Source: SIG299 sp045531955
Lineage (GTDB): Bacteria > Bacillota > Clostridia > Lachnospirales > Lachnospiraceae
Assembly: GCA_045531955.1 (NCBI GenBank)
Contig: JAZSFC010000043.1
Location: forward strand, 1-64,000
Length of the DNA: 64,000 bases
Direction: 5' to 3'
Program-made: the position numbers and the translations under genes
Shown here: in pieces, positions 35,078-43,908 of the stretch
Layout: every line of letters starts with the position of its first letter
How positions within the stretch are numbered: position 1 is the first letter of the stretch
Notes under the pieces: generated by a model
What the model saw: only the letters and a program-made list of their open reading frames with translations
What the model was told of the DNA's origin: nothing
The model's database searches: none

Positions 35078-35497
35078 ATGATTCAGATTATTGCGGGTGA
35101 AAAAGGAAAAGGAAAAACAAAAATTCTGCTGGATAAGGCAAACGCAGAGGTATTAACAACTACAGGTACGTTAGCATTTATCGACAAAAACAATCGTCAT
35201 ATGTATGAGTTAAACAACAAAATTCGTCTTATCAGCGCAAAGGACTATTTCGTAAATGACGCAAAGGAATTTACAGGTTTTATTGCCGGACTGATTTCCC
35301 AGGATAACGACCTTGCAAAGGTTTATCTGGATGGTTTTCTTTCCATCGCACCTATGGAAAACGACGACATCTCCCTTATGATTGATAAGCTTACTGCATT
35401 ATCCAACGCTTTTGATGTAGATTTCGTTATCAGTATTTCCAAGAATGAAAATGATTTACCTGAAAATGCGAAGAATTGCGTAATAGTTTCTCTTTAA
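35078..35497 (+). CDS. Small P-loop protein of unknown function
   Basis: 139 residues. Starts MIQIIAGEKGKGKTKILLDK: Walker A GEKGKGKT at residues 7-14. A possible Walker B is DVDFVISIS near the C-terminus. Sometimes annotated in Clostridia as a PilT-like or ATP-binding protein, but no secretion ATPase domain is present. RBS TAAGGAGGA; the gene follows the carboxypeptidase and ends at a terminator, so it is likely the last gene of the mre-min-rodA unit. Confidence 0.8.
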   Translation: MIQIIAGEKGKGKTKILLDKANAEVLTTTGTLAFIDKNNRHMYELNNKIRLISAKDYFVNDAKEFTGFIAGLISQDNDLAKVYLDGFLSIAPMENDDISLMIDKLTALSNAFDVDFVISISKNENDLPENAKNCVIVSL

Positions 35498-35518
35498 AAT
35501 TTAAACAATAGGAACACA

Positions 35519-35563
35519 CGGCGGAAATCTGCTTATATAGTTGATTTCCGCCGATTTTCTTTT
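35519..35563 (+). terminator. Terminator at the end of the mre-min-rodA unit
   Basis: CGGCGGAAATC, 13-nt loop, GATTTCCGCCG, then ATTTTCTTTT: a perfect 11-bp stem with a U-rich tail. It lies in the gap between convergent genes. Confidence 0.85.
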
Positions 35564-35564
35564 C

Positions 35565-35765
35565 CTACATTTCGTTTTTTAAACGGCCGAAATAAGATAG
35601 TGCATATAAGCCGGAAACTCCGACCAATGCATACACAATTCTTGAAATAAGACTCATGTCTCCAAACAGAACTCTTACTAGATCAAAACTGAAGAAACCA
35701 ATTAATCCCCAGTTGATTGCACCAATAATGACCAAAGTTAATGCTGCGTAATCCAAAATTTTCAT
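35565..35765 (-). CDS. DUF378 small membrane protein
   Basis: 66 residues with two membrane helices: LDYAALTLVIIGAINWGLIG (the DUF378 signature, including GAINWGL) and ISRIVYALVGVSGLYALSYF. Function unknown; widespread in bacteria. RBS AAAGGAGCC lies 7-8 nt before the ATG. It is a single gene running opposite to its neighbours. Confidence 0.9.
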   Translation of the reverse strand: MKILDYAALTLVIIGAINWGLIGFFSFDLVRVLFGDMSLISRIVYALVGVSGLYALSYFGRLKNEM

Positions 35766-35815
35766 AAGGCAGGCTCCTTTCTTTAAATCTTATATTAAGT
35801 ATTTACATTTTTTGT

Positions 35816-35844
35816 TTGATATATTCATAAAAAAAAGGTATAAT
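35816..35844 (+). promoter_or_regulatory. SigA-type promoter for the HlyD-like/yggS/sepF operon
   Basis: TTGATA (35816-35821), 17 nt, TATAAT (35839-35844), about 35 nt before the first gene. Confidence 0.75.
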
Positions 35845-35878
35845 CAAATACGATGAAAAAAAAGAAAGGTGTAAAGCA

Positions 35879-37258
35879 TTGAAAAAAAACATCATTCGTG
35901 TAAAACAAAGAAAAGAGGTACATATCGGAATCATTGTTTTTTTGTTTATTCTGTTTTATATCGTATCTTATGTATACACATTTTTAACAAAAACAGAGAT
36001 TCCGTTATATGAAGTACAGCCAGGAGAAATCTATGTTACTTCCCAGTGTGATGGTATTATTCTCAGGGAGGAAGAATTAGTATATACAGAAATTGCCGGA
36101 TATTTAAATTATTATTTCGGTGAAGGCTCCCGTGTTTCAAAAAACAGCACGGTGTATTCTATTGACAGTAACCGGGACATGTATGATCTTTTATCCGGAA
36201 GCACAACCGAAATCAAATTATCTGGTTCTGATTTGGCGGATTTAAAACTATTGCTGCAGGAAAAACTAATTACTTCCGGAGATGAATTGTCCGTCGCGGC
36301 AAAAAAAACGGCAATAACCACCGGTTATCAGCGGCTGATTGACACTATGTTAATGGAAGAATTAAACCAAATCGTTACTTCTACAGGAATTATTTCTAAT
36401 TTTCATGTGGTTACCACAGAAAAAAGCGGAATCATTTCATATATGGTAGATGAGTTTACAGACTATACCATTCAGGATGTTTCGGCAGCTTCATTTGAAA
36501 ATAAAGAAGTAGCCGGCTCTTTATACAGTACGGATTTAATTGCTGCAAATTCACCTGTTTATAAAATGATTACCGGAGACAACTGGTCAATTGTTGTACT
36601 TATAAATGATACTTTGTATGGTCAGCTGTTAGGAAAAGAAACAGCCACTTTTTACCTTAATAATAACTTAAAAGTTACTGCACCGGTCAACTGCTATCGC
36701 AAAGACAATTACTGTTTTGCGGAAATCCGTATGAATAAATATCTTTCTAACTATACATCAGAGCGCTTTCTGGATGTAAAATTTGAATTAGAATATATGG
36801 ATGGATTAAAAATACCGGAAACTTCAATTACTTTTAAGGATTATTATCGAATTCCTGAAGAATACCTTGTTTTGGGCGGTAATGAAAATGAGCAAACGAG
36901 GGGACTTTTGGTAGAAGAGTTTAATTCTGAAACAGGCACAACACAGTACACCTTCCAACCGGTTGAAATTTTTTATGAAGCAGACGGATTTTATTATGTG
37001 GATGGCAACAGTTTTCCAAAAGAAACCTATATTTCCATGCCGGACATGTCTTCCCGCGTTATGTTATATACGTTTATCAACAAGTTAGAGGGCGTATTTA
37101 ATATCAATAAAGGTTTTACCGTTTTCAAACGGATTGAACGTTTAAAAACGGAAAACAACTATGTATTAATTAAGAAAAATTCAAAGTCAGGCTTGGCAGC
37201 ATATGACCATATTGTATTGGATGCTTCTAAGGCAATCGAAGATAAAGTAATATATTAA
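35879..37258 (+). CDS. HlyD-like membrane protein heading the sepF/divIVA cluster
   Basis: 459 residues. Basic N-terminus, one membrane helix (about 19-38), then an extracellular part starting IPLYEVQPGEIYVTSQCDGI, like HlyD/RND adaptor (biotinyl-lipoyl) strands; a second lipoyl half is likely near SGIISYMVDEF. The central coiled-coil hairpin is very short. No transporter gene is adjacent. It takes the place of ylmD in the usual ylmDEFGH-divIVA cluster, so a wall or division role is possible but unproven. Starts at TTG 35879 behind AGAAAGGTG; the nearest upstream ATG (35853) is closed by a stop after 9 codons. Confidence 0.7.
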   Translation: MKKNIIRVKQRKEVHIGIIVFLFILFYIVSYVYTFLTKTEIPLYEVQPGEIYVTSQCDGIILREEELVYTEIAGYLNYYFGEGSRVSKNSTVYSIDSNRDMYDLLSGSTTEIKLSGSDLADLKLLLQEKLITSGDELSVAAKKTAITTGYQRLIDTMLMEELNQIVTSTGIISNFHVVTTEKSGIISYMVDEFTDYTIQDVSAASFENKEVAGSLYSTDLIAANSPVYKMITGDNWSIVVLINDTLYGQLLGKETATFYLNNNLKVTAPVNCYRKDNYCFAEIRMNKYLSNYTSERFLDVKFELEYMDGLKIPETSITFKDYYRIPEEYLVLGGNENEQTRGLLVEEFNSETGTTQYTFQPVEIFYEADGFYYVDGNSFPKETYISMPDMSSRVMLYTFINKLEGVFNINKGFTVFKRIERLKTENNYVLIKKNSKSGLAAYDHIVLDASKAIEDKVIY

Positions 37259-37273
37259 AGGATGAGTCTTGTT

Positions 37274-37966
37274 ATGATAAAAGAAAACTTAGAACAGGTT
37301 CGGGAAAGAATAAAATCAGCTTGTCAAAGAGCAGGACGTTCTGAACATGAGGTTACATTAATTGCGGTCAGTAAAACCAAGCCTATTTCCATGATTGAAG
37401 AAGCCTATCAGGCCGGTATGCGTGAATTTGGCGAAAACAAGCCACAGGAACTCCGGGACAAAGCAAAATTAATGAATGAACCGGTACATTGGCACATGAT
37501 AGGCACTCTGCAGAGTAACAAAATTAAATATGTTACAGGAACAGCTTGTATGATACATTCCGTTGATTCAGTGAATCTTGCCGAGGCAATTGAAAAAGAA
37601 GCTGCCAAAAAAAATATTGTTATGGATATTCTTCTGGAGGTAAATGTAGCGGAAGAAGAAACAAAACATGGTTTTTCAATTACTGAATTGTTTCCTGCAA
37701 TCTTGGAATTGGCTATCCTGCCGCATATTAAAATCCGAGGTTTAATGACGGTAGCACCTTATACGGAAAATGCCGAAGAAAATCGAATTTATTTTAGGAA
37801 AATGAAAGAATTACTGGTTGACATAAATGCGAAAAACATTGATAATGTTTGTATGGATACTTTGTCCATGGGCATGTCTTCCGACTTTGAAGTAGCGATT
37901 GAAGAAGGAGCTACCATGGTCCGGGTCGGAACAGGAATATTTGGTGAAAGGGATTATCTGCATTAA
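37274..37966 (+). CDS. yggS: YggS/YlmE family PLP homeostasis protein
   Basis: 230 residues, an alanine racemase-like TIM barrel that binds PLP without known catalysis and helps vitamin B6 homeostasis. Schiff-base Lys in LIAVSKTKP; FGENKPQEL; WHMIGTLQSNK; DTLSMGMSSDFEVAIEEGAT; VRVGTGIFGER. ATG 37262 lies inside the AAAGGATG Shine-Dalgarno, so ATG 37274 is used. Next to sepF, as in most Firmicutes. Confidence 0.95.
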   Translation: MIKENLEQVRERIKSACQRAGRSEHEVTLIAVSKTKPISMIEEAYQAGMREFGENKPQELRDKAKLMNEPVHWHMIGTLQSNKIKYVTGTACMIHSVDSVNLAEAIEKEAAKKNIVMDILLEVNVAEEETKHGFSITELFPAILELAILPHIKIRGLMTVAPYTENAEENRIYFRKMKELLVDINAKNIDNVCMDTLSMGMSSDFEVAIEEGATMVRVGTGIFGERDYLH

Positions 37967-37987
37967 GCAGTAATCAGGGTGAATAAT

Positions 37988-38593
37988 ATGGCAAACAAAT
38001 TTGTTCAAAGCATTTTAGATTCTTTAAAATTATCTGATGAAGATGACTTTGAAGATGATTTAGAAGATGATGAACCTGTGGTGAAACGTCGTGAAGTTAT
38101 AAGAAGCAGTGAACGTCCGGAACGTGAAAGTGCTGCTGCCAGAGAACAGTCTGTACCACAGCCGCCAAAGCGTTTTGAGGCAAGACAAATGCGTTCTTCC
38201 CAAATGCGCTACGAAGAACAGGAAGAAACTTATGAACAGCCAAGACGAGTATCCCGTCCGGAACGTCAGCCTGTTCCTATGCGTTCCGCTTCTTCCTCTG
38301 GCTTGGAATTAATTATCCGTCAGCCGTCTTCCTTCAATGATTCACAGGAAATCTGCGATTTATTAAAGCAGGATAGGGCAATTATTATTAACCTTGAAAA
38401 GGTTGAGCCGGAACTGGCTCAGAAAATGATGGATTTTATTTCCGGTGCAATTTATGCGTTGGATGCGAAGATTCATCAGATTTCCGGCTGTATTTTCTGC
38501 ATTTCTCCTGCAAAAGTAGATATCAGCGGTGATTATTTTGCAATGATATCAGAAACAACAGGCTTTAAAATTCCTGATTTATTAAAGAAATAA
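37988..38593 (+). CDS. sepF: Cell division protein SepF
   Basis: 201 residues. N-terminal amphipathic membrane helix (ANKFVQSILDSLKLS), an acidic then Arg/Gln-rich linker (about 15-105), and the SepF core (LELIIRQPSSFNDSQEICDL, RAIIINLEKVEPELAQKMMD, FISGAIYALDAKIHQIS). SepF tethers and bundles FtsZ. The GTG at 37979 sits within the CAGGGTG RBS; ATG 37988 has proper spacing. Confidence 0.95.
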   Translation: MANKFVQSILDSLKLSDEDDFEDDLEDDEPVVKRREVIRSSERPERESAAAREQSVPQPPKRFEARQMRSSQMRYEEQEETYEQPRRVSRPERQPVPMRSASSSGLELIIRQPSSFNDSQEICDLLKQDRAIIINLEKVEPELAQKMMDFISGAIYALDAKIHQISGCIFCISPAKVDISGDYFAMISETTGFKIPDLLKK

Positions 38594-38594
38594 T

Positions 38595-39386
38595 ATGAAC
38601 ACAGAAAAAGAAGATTTATTTATAAAAAAAAGACTTTTGGAATCCGCTCAGTTAGCATATCAAAAAGAGATTGTGGTATACACCGATTTCCTTGGGCTGG
38701 CTGAGCAGAATTTATTTTATTCTTCTGCCAGGGAATTTCCTGCAGTTAGTTATTCCTGCTATGGTGGTACTGACAGTGCGGAACGTTTTTGCATTTCGTT
38801 TGATGGAAGAGAAAACGTATCAGGGCTAAAGCAGACCGAGGCGGAAGAGTATTATTTATTCCCTATAGTTTGTATTTGTATCACACCATCATCGCTTAAA
38901 TTCAGTGAAAAATTAACTCACCGTGATTTTCTTGGGGCATTACTTCATTTGGGTATTACAAGAACCAAAATCGGTGATATTTATGTAAAAGAAAAACAGG
39001 CATATGTTTTTTGTACAGAATCCATTGCTGAATTTATTTGTAAGGAGCTTTGCACTGTAAAGCATACGCTGGTTCATTGCGAAATTATTACTCCAAATGA
39101 AGAAGAACTTGCTCCGGAGTTTAAAGAAATCACAAGTACGGTTGCTTCCCTTCGTTTAGATGCATTTTTGTCTGTAGCATTTCAGACATCAAGAAGCTCA
39201 CTGACTGCATTTATTGATAGCGGAAAAGTATATGTTAATGGGCGTCTTACTGTAAAAGCGGGAATGCAGTTGGAAGAGGGAGACATAGTTTCGGTCCGTG
39301 GAAAAGGACGCTTTATTGTATCTGAAATTAAAAACATGACAAAAAAAGGACGTATCGTCGTAACAATAAACAAATATATTTCATAA
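38595..39386 (+). CDS. ylmH: YlmH family S4-domain RNA-binding protein
   Basis: 263 residues. N-terminal ribosomal-like fold (FLGLAEQNLFYSSAREFPAV), middle region with HRDFLGALLHLGITRTKIGD and C-terminal S4 domain (LRLDAFLSVAFQTSRSSLTA, FIDSGKVYVNGRLTVKAG). YlmH binds 50S-peptidyl-tRNA complexes and acts in ribosome quality control alongside RqcH. It starts 1 nt after the sepF stop with little RBS, suggesting coupling. Confidence 0.93.
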   Translation: MNTEKEDLFIKKRLLESAQLAYQKEIVVYTDFLGLAEQNLFYSSAREFPAVSYSCYGGTDSAERFCISFDGRENVSGLKQTEAEEYYLFPIVCICITPSSLKFSEKLTHRDFLGALLHLGITRTKIGDIYVKEKQAYVFCTESIAEFICKELCTVKHTLVHCEIITPNEEELAPEFKEITSTVASLRLDAFLSVAFQTSRSSLTAFIDSGKVYVNGRLTVKAGMQLEEGDIVSVRGKGRFIVSEIKNMTKKGRIVVTINKYIS

Positions 39387-39405
39387 AAAGGAGGATAATT
39401 ATATT

Positions 39406-39999
39406 ATGTTAACACCTGTAGAAATCCAAAACAGAGCTTTTAAATCCGGAGGTTTGGGCTACGACAAAAAAGACGTAGATTCTTTTATGAAGGAAATTGT
39501 TGACAGCTATGAAATCCTTTACCGAGAAAAAATGGAATTAACTGATAAAGTAAATGTATTAAATGAAGCACTTCAAAATTATAAAACAATCGAAAAAACG
39601 ATGCAAAAAGCATTAATGCTGGCACAGAAAACAGCGGAAGAAACACAGGAAAATGCATTACGTAATGCGCATGCCATTGAAAAAGAAGCTATGACCAAAT
39701 CCGAAATTCTGGTAAGTGATGCAAAACGTGAATTAGAGCGTATTCATCAAAAAATTGTGCAGTTATGCCAGCAATACGAAACTTACAAATTACAATTTAA
39801 GAATTTGGCAAAGTCCCAAATGGAACTTTTAGAATCCGAAAGCTTTCAGATTCATATTATGGACTTACCAACAGTAGAACTGGATTCCCTTACAACTGCT
39901 AAAGTAGCAGTTACACAGGAAGAAGAACCGGATTTTAAAGAAGAAGATCTTCCTAAAATTGATATCAGTTTTACGAATGTTGCATCCGATGCAGAATAA
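39406..39999 (+). CDS. divIVA: DivIVA family polar/septal protein
   Basis: 197 residues. N-terminal membrane-binding domain MLTPVEIQNRAFKSGGLGYD with KKDVDSFMKEI, followed by a long coiled coil (about 30-145) and an acidic tail. It marks negatively curved membrane and recruits division or wall factors. RBS AAAGGAGGA. Confidence 0.95.
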   Translation: MLTPVEIQNRAFKSGGLGYDKKDVDSFMKEIVDSYEILYREKMELTDKVNVLNEALQNYKTIEKTMQKALMLAQKTAEETQENALRNAHAIEKEAMTKSEILVSDAKRELERIHQKIVQLCQQYETYKLQFKNLAKSQMELLESESFQIHIMDLPTVELDSLTTAKVAVTQEEEPDFKEEDLPKIDISFTNVASDAE

Positions 40000-40025
40000 A
40001 TACATAACAACAGGCGGGATGAAAA

Positions 40026-41132
40026 ATGGAACCATTAAAAAACTTACCTATTTTATACAACGGAGTTCCTTGCTATAATATTGAACTTCATAATTCTTTT
40101 CTTGGTTTAACAAATGCTTTGGCAAAACTTCAAATGTCAGGAAAAAGGATTTGTATTGTATCTGATTCCAATGTAAATTCACTTTACGGAGAAGAAGTAC
40201 AAACCCTTTTGAAAACATCGGATTTTGCGGCAGTACATCGATTTGTGTTTCCTGCCGGTGAAGAAAATAAAACCTTGGATGTCATTACAGATTTATATGA
40301 ATTTTTAATTAAGCAGGGATTTGACCGCTCTGATGTCCTAATTGCGCTGGGCGGAGGAGTGACCGGTGACATGACCGGCTATGCTGCAGCCACCTATCTT
40401 CGCGGGATACGTTTTGTCCAAATACCTACTTCATTGCTTTCTATGGTTGATTCCAGCATTGGCGGAAAAACTGGAGTGGATTTCCGGGGCTATAAAAACA
40501 TGGTAGGAGCATTCCATATGCCATCCCTAGTGTATGTTAATCTGTCTGTTTTAAATTCACTGGATGGTCTTCAACGTTCTTCAGGTATGGGAGAAATCAT
40601 CAAGCACAGCTTAATCCGGGATAAACAATATTATAAAATGCTGATATCAAAACATGATGACATATTGGCGTTAGATACAGATGCTGTTACAGAAATGATT
40701 TTTAGGAGTCAGGAAATAAAAAAACAGGTTGTTGAAAATGATCCGAAAGAAAAAGGGGAACGTGCTCATTTGAATTTTGGTCATACCATCGGCCATGCCA
40801 TTGAAAAATATGCAGACTTTTCTTTGTTACACGGTTATTGTGTAGGTCTGGGAATGGTTGCAGCGGCCTATATTTCGTTTTTAAGAGGAAATATTACAAA
40901 AGACGAACTTATTTCCGTTGAAAAAATAATTTCGTCCTACGGGCTTTCTGTGCGTTATTCTGATATGGATAATGAATGTATTATCGAGAACTGTTTCCAC
41001 GACAAGAAAAAAGAAGGGGATAAGATTCGGTTTGTTCTTTTGGATGATATCGGAAGTTGTTATACAACGACTGATGTCACCAAAGACGAAATGAATGCAG
41101 CAATTAATTATCTGAAAGGAGAGCATTGTTAA
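40026..41132 (+). CDS. aroB: 3-dehydroquinate synthase
   Basis: 368 residues. Second step of the shikimate pathway (DAHP to 3-dehydroquinate), NAD- and metal-dependent. NAD-binding VFPAGEENKTL and LGGGVTGDMTGYAAATYLRG; PTSLLSMVDSSIGGKTGVD; metal ligands in GMGEIIKH (Glu), FGHTIGHAIE (His) and LLHGYCVGLGM (His). No other shikimate gene is nearby, so it is isolated in a division/lipoprotein cluster. lspA begins at the next base. Confidence 0.97.
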   Translation: MEPLKNLPILYNGVPCYNIELHNSFLGLTNALAKLQMSGKRICIVSDSNVNSLYGEEVQTLLKTSDFAAVHRFVFPAGEENKTLDVITDLYEFLIKQGFDRSDVLIALGGGVTGDMTGYAAATYLRGIRFVQIPTSLLSMVDSSIGGKTGVDFRGYKNMVGAFHMPSLVYVNLSVLNSLDGLQRSSGMGEIIKHSLIRDKQYYKMLISKHDDILALDTDAVTEMIFRSQEIKKQVVENDPKEKGERAHLNFGHTIGHAIEKYADFSLLHGYCVGLGMVAAAYISFLRGNITKDELISVEKIISSYGLSVRYSDMDNECIIENCFHDKKKEGDKIRFVLLDDIGSCYTTTDVTKDEMNAAINYLKGEHC

Positions 41133-41669
41133 ATGAAACGTTTTCTATATATTGCCCATGCTCTTGTTTGCTTTATTTTGGTAATATTTGATCAAATCAC
41201 CAAGATATTAGCCAGAAAATATTTAAAATCAGCACCGATAGCTCTTTGGGAAGATGTATTTGAGCTTCACTATCATGAAAACAGGGGCTCTGTTTGGGGA
41301 ATTCTTCAAGGTAAAGTTGATGTTTTACTTTTAGCGTCCGTTTTTATATTTGCACTTCTGATTTATGTTTATGTGAAAATGCCTAAAATAAAAACATATA
41401 CTCCATTATTCTGGGTGTTGGTAGTTATGATTGCCGGCGCCATCGGCAACACCATCGACCGTGTGTGTTTTGGCTTTGTAACTGACTTTTTATATTTTAA
41501 GTTAATTAATTTTCCAATCTTTAATATAGCTGATTGTTATTTGACCGTATGTGCATTTTTGACGGTAATTCTTACGTTTACAAAATATAAAGATGATGAA
41601 TTTACTTTTTTATCATTAAAAAGGAAGGAAAACTCCCATGCAGCAGATGCCGAATCTGATGAAGCTTGA
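41133..41669 (+). CDS. lspA: Lipoprotein signal peptidase (signal peptidase II)
   Basis: 178 residues, four membrane helices. It cleaves prolipoproteins before the lipidated Cys. Conserved HENRGSVWGIL, GAIGNTIDRV (catalytic Asp109) and FPIFNIADCYLTV (catalytic Asp134). It starts directly after the aroB stop, with AAAGGAGAG inside aroB. The last 32 nt overlap rluD. Confidence 0.95.
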   Translation: MKRFLYIAHALVCFILVIFDQITKILARKYLKSAPIALWEDVFELHYHENRGSVWGILQGKVDVLLLASVFIFALLIYVYVKMPKIKTYTPLFWVLVVMIAGAIGNTIDRVCFGFVTDFLYFKLINFPIFNIADCYLTVCAFLTVILTFTKYKDDEFTFLSLKRKENSHAADAESDEA

Positions 41670-42567
41670 AATAGATGAAGAATACGATGAAATCCGCATT
41701 GATAAAGTATTGGCTTCCTATCTATCAGATCTTTCCAGAACTTATATTCAAAAGTTGATTGATAACGGGAACGTGACATTGTCCGGAAAAACCTTAAAAG
41801 CAAATTTTAAGGTTTCTTCGGGCCAGGAAATCGAAATAGTACTTCCTGAACCGGAAACATTGAAAGTAGAGCCTGAAAATATACCATTAGATATTTTATA
41901 TGAGGATTCTGATGTCATTGTAGTTAATAAACCAAAAAATATGGTAGTACATCCTGCAGCAGGGCATTATTCCGGTACATTGGTAAATGCACTGCTTTAT
42001 CATTGTAAAGACAGCCTATCCGGCATTAATGGTATTATGCGTCCTGGAATCGTTCACAGAATTGATAAAGATACTACAGGAGCTCTTGTTGTGTGCAAAA
42101 ATGATATTGCTCATCAATTTCTTGCCGCACAGCTAAAGGAGCACTCCATTACAAGAAAATATGAAGCAATTGTATATCATTCATTTAAAGAAGATGAGGG
42201 TAGAGTTGATGCTCCAATCGGCCGACATCCATCAGAACGTACCAAAATGGCTGTGAATTATAAAAATGGTAAAGAAGCTATTACAAATTACCGGGTCCTG
42301 GAAAACCTTGCAGGTGGCTATGCACATATTGAATGCCGGCTGGAAACAGGCAGAACCCATCAAATCCGGGTTCATATGGCAAGCTTAAATCATCCCTTAC
42401 TTGGAGATGTCGTTTATGGCCCTTCTAAGGACTCTTTTGGGCTGGAAGGACAGACACTCCATGCCAAGATACTTGGATTTATTCATCCTACTACAAAAGA
42501 ATATATGGAATTTGAAGCTCCAACACCTGAATATTTCAACAAATTGCTTCAAAAATTAAGACGATAG
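41638..42567 (+). CDS. rluD: RluD-like 23S rRNA pseudouridine synthase
   Basis: 309 residues. N-terminal S4 domain (RIDKVLASYLSDLSRTYIQK), then the RluA-type catalytic domain with VNKPKNMVVHPAAGH, GIVHRIDKDTTGALVV (catalytic Asp), LETGRTHQIRVHM and HPLLGDVVYG. The usual partner of lspA. The exact uridines modified cannot be read from sequence. RBS AAGGAAGGAAAA lies within lspA; the overlap implies coupling. Confidence 0.92.
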   Translation: MQQMPNLMKLEIDEEYDEIRIDKVLASYLSDLSRTYIQKLIDNGNVTLSGKTLKANFKVSSGQEIEIVLPEPETLKVEPENIPLDILYEDSDVIVVNKPKNMVVHPAAGHYSGTLVNALLYHCKDSLSGINGIMRPGIVHRIDKDTTGALVVCKNDIAHQFLAAQLKEHSITRKYEAIVYHSFKEDEGRVDAPIGRHPSERTKMAVNYKNGKEAITNYRVLENLAGGYAHIECRLETGRTHQIRVHMASLNHPLLGDVVYGPSKDSFGLEGQTLHAKILGFIHPTTKEYMEFEAPTPEYFNKLLQKLRR

Positions 42568-42589
42568 TACAATACCGGAAGGATTTTTT

Positions 42590-43837
42590 ATGAAACGTAA
42601 TTTGATAACCACATTACAGAACTGGATGGAACAAGAAGAACGGAAACCTTTTTACATGACAGGAATGAAAGGTGTAGGAAAAACTTACCTTGCATGTGAA
42701 TTTTCAAAATCTTTTTTTGATTCCTATTTATATTTGAGCTTTGAACATAATAAAGAATTGGCACTACGTTTCGAAACTCTGCCGGAGGAAGAGGTTTTAT
42801 CCGCTTTAGCAGATTATTTTGAATTACCGGAAGAAATGATTTATAATATTCCTTTTGTTTTTGATGAGATATATCATTGTCCGGGGTTTGTTGAAAAGCT
42901 ACTGCATCATTTTGAAAATAACGGACATTTATATTGGATATTTTTATCCAGTTATGATAAATTGTCGGATAGTACGAAAGAACATTTATGCTGCCACACA
43001 CTATTTCCGTTACAGTTCGATGAGTTTTTAACCGCTATCGGAAAAGACTGGTATGTAGAAGTAATCACTGCTCATTATAAAAACAGAAAAAAACTTCCGG
43101 ATATTGTTCACCATGAATTATTATCCACTTTTGATGAGTATTTGTGGATTGGCGGTATGCCGGATGTCATGAATGAATATTTAGACATGGAATCTACCGT
43201 AAATGTAACAGAGCGGCAATATATTCAAAAACAAATGCTGTTATACGGTATGGCACAGGAAGCAGGAGAGAAGACCGGATATAAATGTACACAAGTTTAT
43301 TCTACTATTGACGAACAACTAATGAAGCCAAACCAGAAATTCCAGTTTAATTTAATCAGAAAAGGCATTACCTATCAGATGTACAAAGATGCCATTGACT
43401 TTTTAGTAAAGCATAATTTATTATATCGCCTGGATTGTCTTGGTAAAGATGAGCAGCAGTTTAAGTTGTTTTATCCGGATTTTTCTTTAAACTTTTCCGC
43501 AAGAAATAACGAGCTTACTCCTGTAGAACGTCAAATACGTCTGCAAAATTATGTAGTTCAAACATTCAGGGAAAAACATATGGACTGTATGTTTTGGGAA
43601 GCAAAAAGTCAGGCTGCATTAGATATTGTTCTAAAGAATAAGGATGATAATTCATATTCTCCGATTGAAATAAAAAAAGAAGGAAAAAGTAAAACAAAGA
43701 GTTTGATTTCTTTCGCTTCTCAATATGATATAAGGAATATTGTACGAATTTCCGGTTCTAATTTTGTAGAAAACGACGAAAATATAAATTTACCGACATA
43801 TTCAGTCTTTTGTTTCGAAAATAAGATTGACAAATAG
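42590..43837 (+). CDS. AAA family ATPase with DUF4143-type C-terminal domain
   Basis: 415 residues. Walker A GMKGVGKT (25-32), Walker B-like PFVFDEIYHCPG, sensor-like WIFLSSYDKLSDST. The middle DUF4143 part has LFPLQFDEFLTAIG and YLWIGGMPDVMNEYL. The C-terminal VLKNKDDNSYSPIEIKKEGK resembles the D...E-x-K core of PD-(D/E)XK nucleases. Such ATPases are common in gut bacteria and Archaea; their role is unknown. It follows rluD by 22 nt without a terminator. Confidence 0.82.
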   Translation: MKRNLITTLQNWMEQEERKPFYMTGMKGVGKTYLACEFSKSFFDSYLYLSFEHNKELALRFETLPEEEVLSALADYFELPEEMIYNIPFVFDEIYHCPGFVEKLLHHFENNGHLYWIFLSSYDKLSDSTKEHLCCHTLFPLQFDEFLTAIGKDWYVEVITAHYKNRKKLPDIVHHELLSTFDEYLWIGGMPDVMNEYLDMESTVNVTERQYIQKQMLLYGMAQEAGEKTGYKCTQVYSTIDEQLMKPNQKFQFNLIRKGITYQMYKDAIDFLVKHNLLYRLDCLGKDEQQFKLFYPDFSLNFSARNNELTPVERQIRLQNYVVQTFREKHMDCMFWEAKSQAALDIVLKNKDDNSYSPIEIKKEGKSKTKSLISFASQYDIRNIVRISGSNFVENDENINLPTYSVFCFENKIDK

Positions 43838-43856
43838 CATTCTAGTGTGGTAGTAT
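43827..43856 (+). promoter_or_regulatory. Candidate promoter of the blaI-type gene
   Basis: TTGACA (43827-43832), 18 nt, TAGTAT (43851-43856). The -35 lies at the very end of the upstream ATPase gene. Confidence 0.55.
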
Positions 43857-43871
43857 TTTGTTACAGCATTT

Positions 43872-43887
43872 ATCTACATTTGTAGAT
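43872..43887 (+). promoter_or_regulatory. BlaI/MecI-type palindromic operator
   Basis: ATCTACATTTGTAGAT is a perfect 16-bp palindrome with the TACA...TGTA core of BlaI/MecI operators (TACTACA-N2-TGTAGTA). It lies just downstream of the predicted start of transcription and 21 nt before the repressor ATG, so autorepression is likely. Confidence 0.75.
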
Positions 43888-43908
43888 GGATTTTACGAGG
43901 TGTTTACT

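Noticed and set aside
35853..35882. Short ORF starting ATG 35853 as the start of the HlyD-like gene
   Set aside because: It reaches a stop after 9 codons and is out of frame; the TTG at 35879 behind AGAAAGGTG is used instead. A leader peptide is possible but nothing supports it.
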